Assembly: GCA_015501055.1 (NCBI GenBank)
Contig: JADNYV010000534.1
Location: 1-23,247, forward strand
Length of the DNA stretch: 23,247 nt
From: Mucidula mucida
Taxonomy: Eukaryota; Basidiomycota; Agaricomycetes; Agaricales; Physalacriaceae
Direction: 5' to 3'
In this document: piece after piece, positions 20,992-23,247 of the stretch
Numbering within the stretch: the stretch's first letter is position 1
How the letters are laid out: every line of letters starts with the position of its first letter
Position numbers and translations under genes: made by a program
The notes under the pieces: model-generated
Told to the model about the DNA's origin: nothing
The model's database searches: none
The model's input: the letters and a program-made list of their open reading frames with translations, nothing else

Positions 20992-21553
20992 GAGATACTT
21001 TATGTTTAGTTCCCAAGCTCGATTCCTGCTTCCTAACCATGTTATCTAACTGGCAGGCTGCTTATCATGCGCTACTTCAAGCTACTTCCAATCCGTCCAA
21101 CCGGATGTTGACGTCGGGTACCGTTTTGGCTCAGCAACCGAGTACCTCAACTGGTCATTTGGTACAGTCACCAGTCGAACTCTGGCTTGATGGAAAACAG
21201 GTATGACAGCTTGTGGGAATGTGGAGGCTCGCCAACGTGGTGACCCCGCTGAGGTATTTTGAACTCTTCCATTAGATGACTCATGTCCTCGCTGTTTTTC
21301 CTCAGTACTCGCACGACATACAGCTTCGCAGACAATAATATAGGTCGCGTAGACCGACTCTCGTCACCCGGGATTTACGCGTACCTTCTTGATCTCCGTT
21401 TAGTCCATTATTTCCTGATTTCTCACGGTTTCCGCAACATCAATACTTACAACGGTTCTTGATCGGCGTCAGTGAATACGCTGGCCAGTTCTTCGCCCCT
21501 ACTTGCTACATAAAGTATAGGTTAGTACACGCTCGTCCCAGGTTATTTTCCCT
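20992..21553. other. Upstream region of the FAD monooxygenase
   Basis: About 560 bp. A plus-strand open stretch from an ATG near 21041 to 21200 (QAAYHALLQATSNPSNRMLT) ends at a donor-like CAG/GTATGA, and an acceptor-like CTAACTGGCAG ends near 21056, so a small exon is conceivable. No partner exon is found and I do not call a gene. The remainder (21210-21553) shows no coding signal and should hold the monooxygenase promoter. Confidence 0.3.
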
Positions 21554-23008
21554 ATGGATACTCAAACCCCACCTCGATTCCCAGAAAGCGCCACTGTTTT
21601 AATCGTCGGTGCGGGACCTGTCGGTCTTATAACTGCTATATCGCTTTGCAAGCGTGGAATACGCGACATCATCATCGTTGATGCTCAGCAAAAGGAGTCC
21701 TATGGCTATTCTTCCAGGGCTTCGATGCTGCATGCCGCAACTTTAGAGGTATGGCTCTTGTGTTCCTAGGTACGCTCTATTTTGATATTTCTCTCGGTAG
21801 GCGCTCGATACAATCGGATGTGCCGAGCCTCTCGTCTCTGTGGGCGTAAAGAGTCGGGGCCTGCTACATTATGAGTATGGCACCTCGTTTCCTGCTGTTG
21901 AAATGTCCTCTCTCAAAGACTACACTCCCTTCCCGTTCGCGTTGCTGCTCCCTCAGTCCATGACCGAAGAGATATTCACGAAACACCTTGTTGAACTTGG
22001 TGTCCAGGTTCTTCGGCCTTATCGCGCTGTTGGAATGAAACCAGTGCAAGTGGCGGTCTCGAGGTCACCTTCGAGTCAGGCGAAGTGATTCGAGCGGAGT
22101 ATGTTGTTGGCGCCGATGGATCTCACTCTGTCGTAAGTCTTTTCCACATATTAGTGGCGTCCCATTGAACCGTCGATTTACTAGATACGTGGAGTGTCGG
22201 GAATCCCCTTTTGCGATCCCGAGAATACTGGCGCACCTGCCGCCAATCTCGTGCAACAACTGGTCCATGCGGATGTCGTCTTCTCTGGGTCGGATCCTCT
22301 GACGTCTCCCACCTATCTTGAGACGAACATATCTTCGCACGGTGTTCTTATGACCATCCCACTGCCACCATCGTATACTGGGCCTATCCCTCTTGGGCCA
22401 AACGAATATGTGCGGCGCTTAGCATTCAACGTTCCAGGATCGGAAGGAACCCCTCCACCCGCGCCTCCGCTTGAATATGTCCAGGAGAATATCAATCGCA
22501 AAGGTCCTGCGCGCATGTCGTCCAACTTTTCTGTCAATCCTCATCCAATTCACGTTAAGAGATTGATCTGGTCAAGTCGTTACAAGATGCGTTATGCAGT
22601 AGCCGACTCATTCGCAAAGCGTGTTGTCGACGAGGGCGGAAATGGCGGGCTCGTGATTCTCGTTGGGGATGCGGCACATACGCACTCGCCACAAGGAGGA
22701 CAGGGCATGAATCTTGGCCTGCGAGATGCGATCTTTCTTGTTCCAATTCTTGCGGAGCTCATCGATGCACCTGGTGGTAACGTTCCTAATAACGACATGT
22801 CCAGGTTGAACAATGGGCAGCGAACCGCCGTGATAGAGCTTTGGATACGATTCGCATGACGAAGAAGCTGGGTGCGTCGACAAACAATGTCATGACGTCC
22901 AATCGCTTCATGCGTTTTGTCACCTATTGGGCCTGGCGTCTGATCTCTAGCGTTCCCTTTGTCCGTACTATGGTCGCTTGGAGGTTTAGTGGACTTGGGA
23001 ACCGATGA
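21554..23008 (+). CDS. FAD-dependent aromatic monooxygenase (phenol hydroxylase / PheA-TfdB type), two frame breaks
   Basis: Exons 21554-21748, 21801-22132 and 22185-23008 give about 450 aa. Family members hydroxylate aromatic rings using NAD(P)H, FAD and O2. Rossmann motif: VLIVGAGPVGLITAISLCKR (residues about 15-34). DG motif: VVGADGSHSV, split from IRGVSG by intron 2. GD motif: LVGDAAHTHSPQGGQGMNLG. Family C-terminus: VEQWAANRRDRALDTIRMTK and a final RFSGLGNR. No signal peptide is seen. One base is missing near 22050 (between RAVGMKP and SGGLEVTFESGE) and another near 22800 (before VEQWAANRR). Each otherwise-wrong exon length becomes right when one base is added. The protein lacks the thioredoxin-like tail of classic phenol 2-monooxygenase, so substrate is unknown. 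It could be a young pseudogene or carry assembly errors. Confidence 0.82.
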
Positions 23009-23247
23009 TCGAGGGTAATATGAGGCGCTTCTGACCGCGTCACGATTGCGACTTGCAGTCAATACACAGTTTATGGTAGACTTGACCAGATGTGTGCTTC
23101 TGAGGAAGAAGTTGAGTAGTAGAAAGTCTGAGTATTGTTCTTTATTCTCTATGAGCTAGTCTTAGACCCAGGAATACTTTCAAAGTTTATAGAGTTCATC
23201 GGAACAACCGCGTTATGGTGGATCCTTGAGGAAGTGCGATGCTCAGT

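Noticed and set aside
22770..22805. Short intron in the monooxygenase near the C-terminus
   Set aside because: The possible GT..AG span is only about 31 nt and the joined frame would meet a stop; a one-base loss fits the lengths better.
1..23247. CRISPR array, transposon or other mobile element
   Set aside because: No regularly spaced repeats, terminal repeats or transposase/reverse-transcriptase motifs were seen on either strand.

Overview
The window looks like nuclear DNA of a filamentous basidiomycete, probably a mushroom-forming Agaricomycete. Genes are packed on both strands and split by many short introns (mostly 46-60 nt, GT..AG, CTNAC-like branch points). The proteins are eukaryotic housekeeping families: ubiquinone synthesis, mitochondrial IF3, TIM22, tRNase Z, Sen15 and EMC1. 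Exons were assembled by hand from reading frame, splice sites and remembered family motifs; no database search was run.

Left part (1-3300). The 3' end of an unrecognised gene is followed by three mitochondrial genes: a polyprenyl-diphosphate-synthase-like protein (+), mitochondrial IF3 (-) and TIM22 (+). The first two converge with 28 bp between stop codons. IF3 and TIM22 are divergent and share a 107-bp upstream region. After a gap comes a small secreted Kre9/Knh1-type GPI-anchored protein (4161-4854, +).

Middle part (5200-12000). Two tRNA-maturation genes lie in tandem on the minus strand: long-form tRNase Z (8 exons, 895 aa) and then the splicing endonuclease subunit Sen15 (2 exons, 123 aa). 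A plus-strand coiled-coil gene follows (9416 to about 11996). It can only be read by changing frame many times, so it is either a decaying gene or badly sequenced.

Right part (12000-23247). A 1.7-kb gene-free stretch precedes a 9-exon RRM plus RanBP2-zinc-finger protein resembling yeast Nrp1, with a GC-AG intron inside its first zinc finger. EMC1 (12 exons, about 1003 aa) lies convergent to it. Upstream of EMC1 is an unresolved minus-strand reading region. The window ends with a plus-strand FAD-dependent aromatic monooxygenase.

A recurring oddity is the single-nucleotide frame break in otherwise conserved genes: TIM22, EMC1, twice in the monooxygenase, and many in the coiled-coil gene. IF3, tRNase Z, Sen15, the GPI protein and the zinc-finger protein are clean. 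Residual assembly indels are the simplest explanation for the housekeeping genes; real decay is plausible for the coiled-coil gene. I saw no CRISPR array, mobile element, rRNA or convincing tRNA gene.
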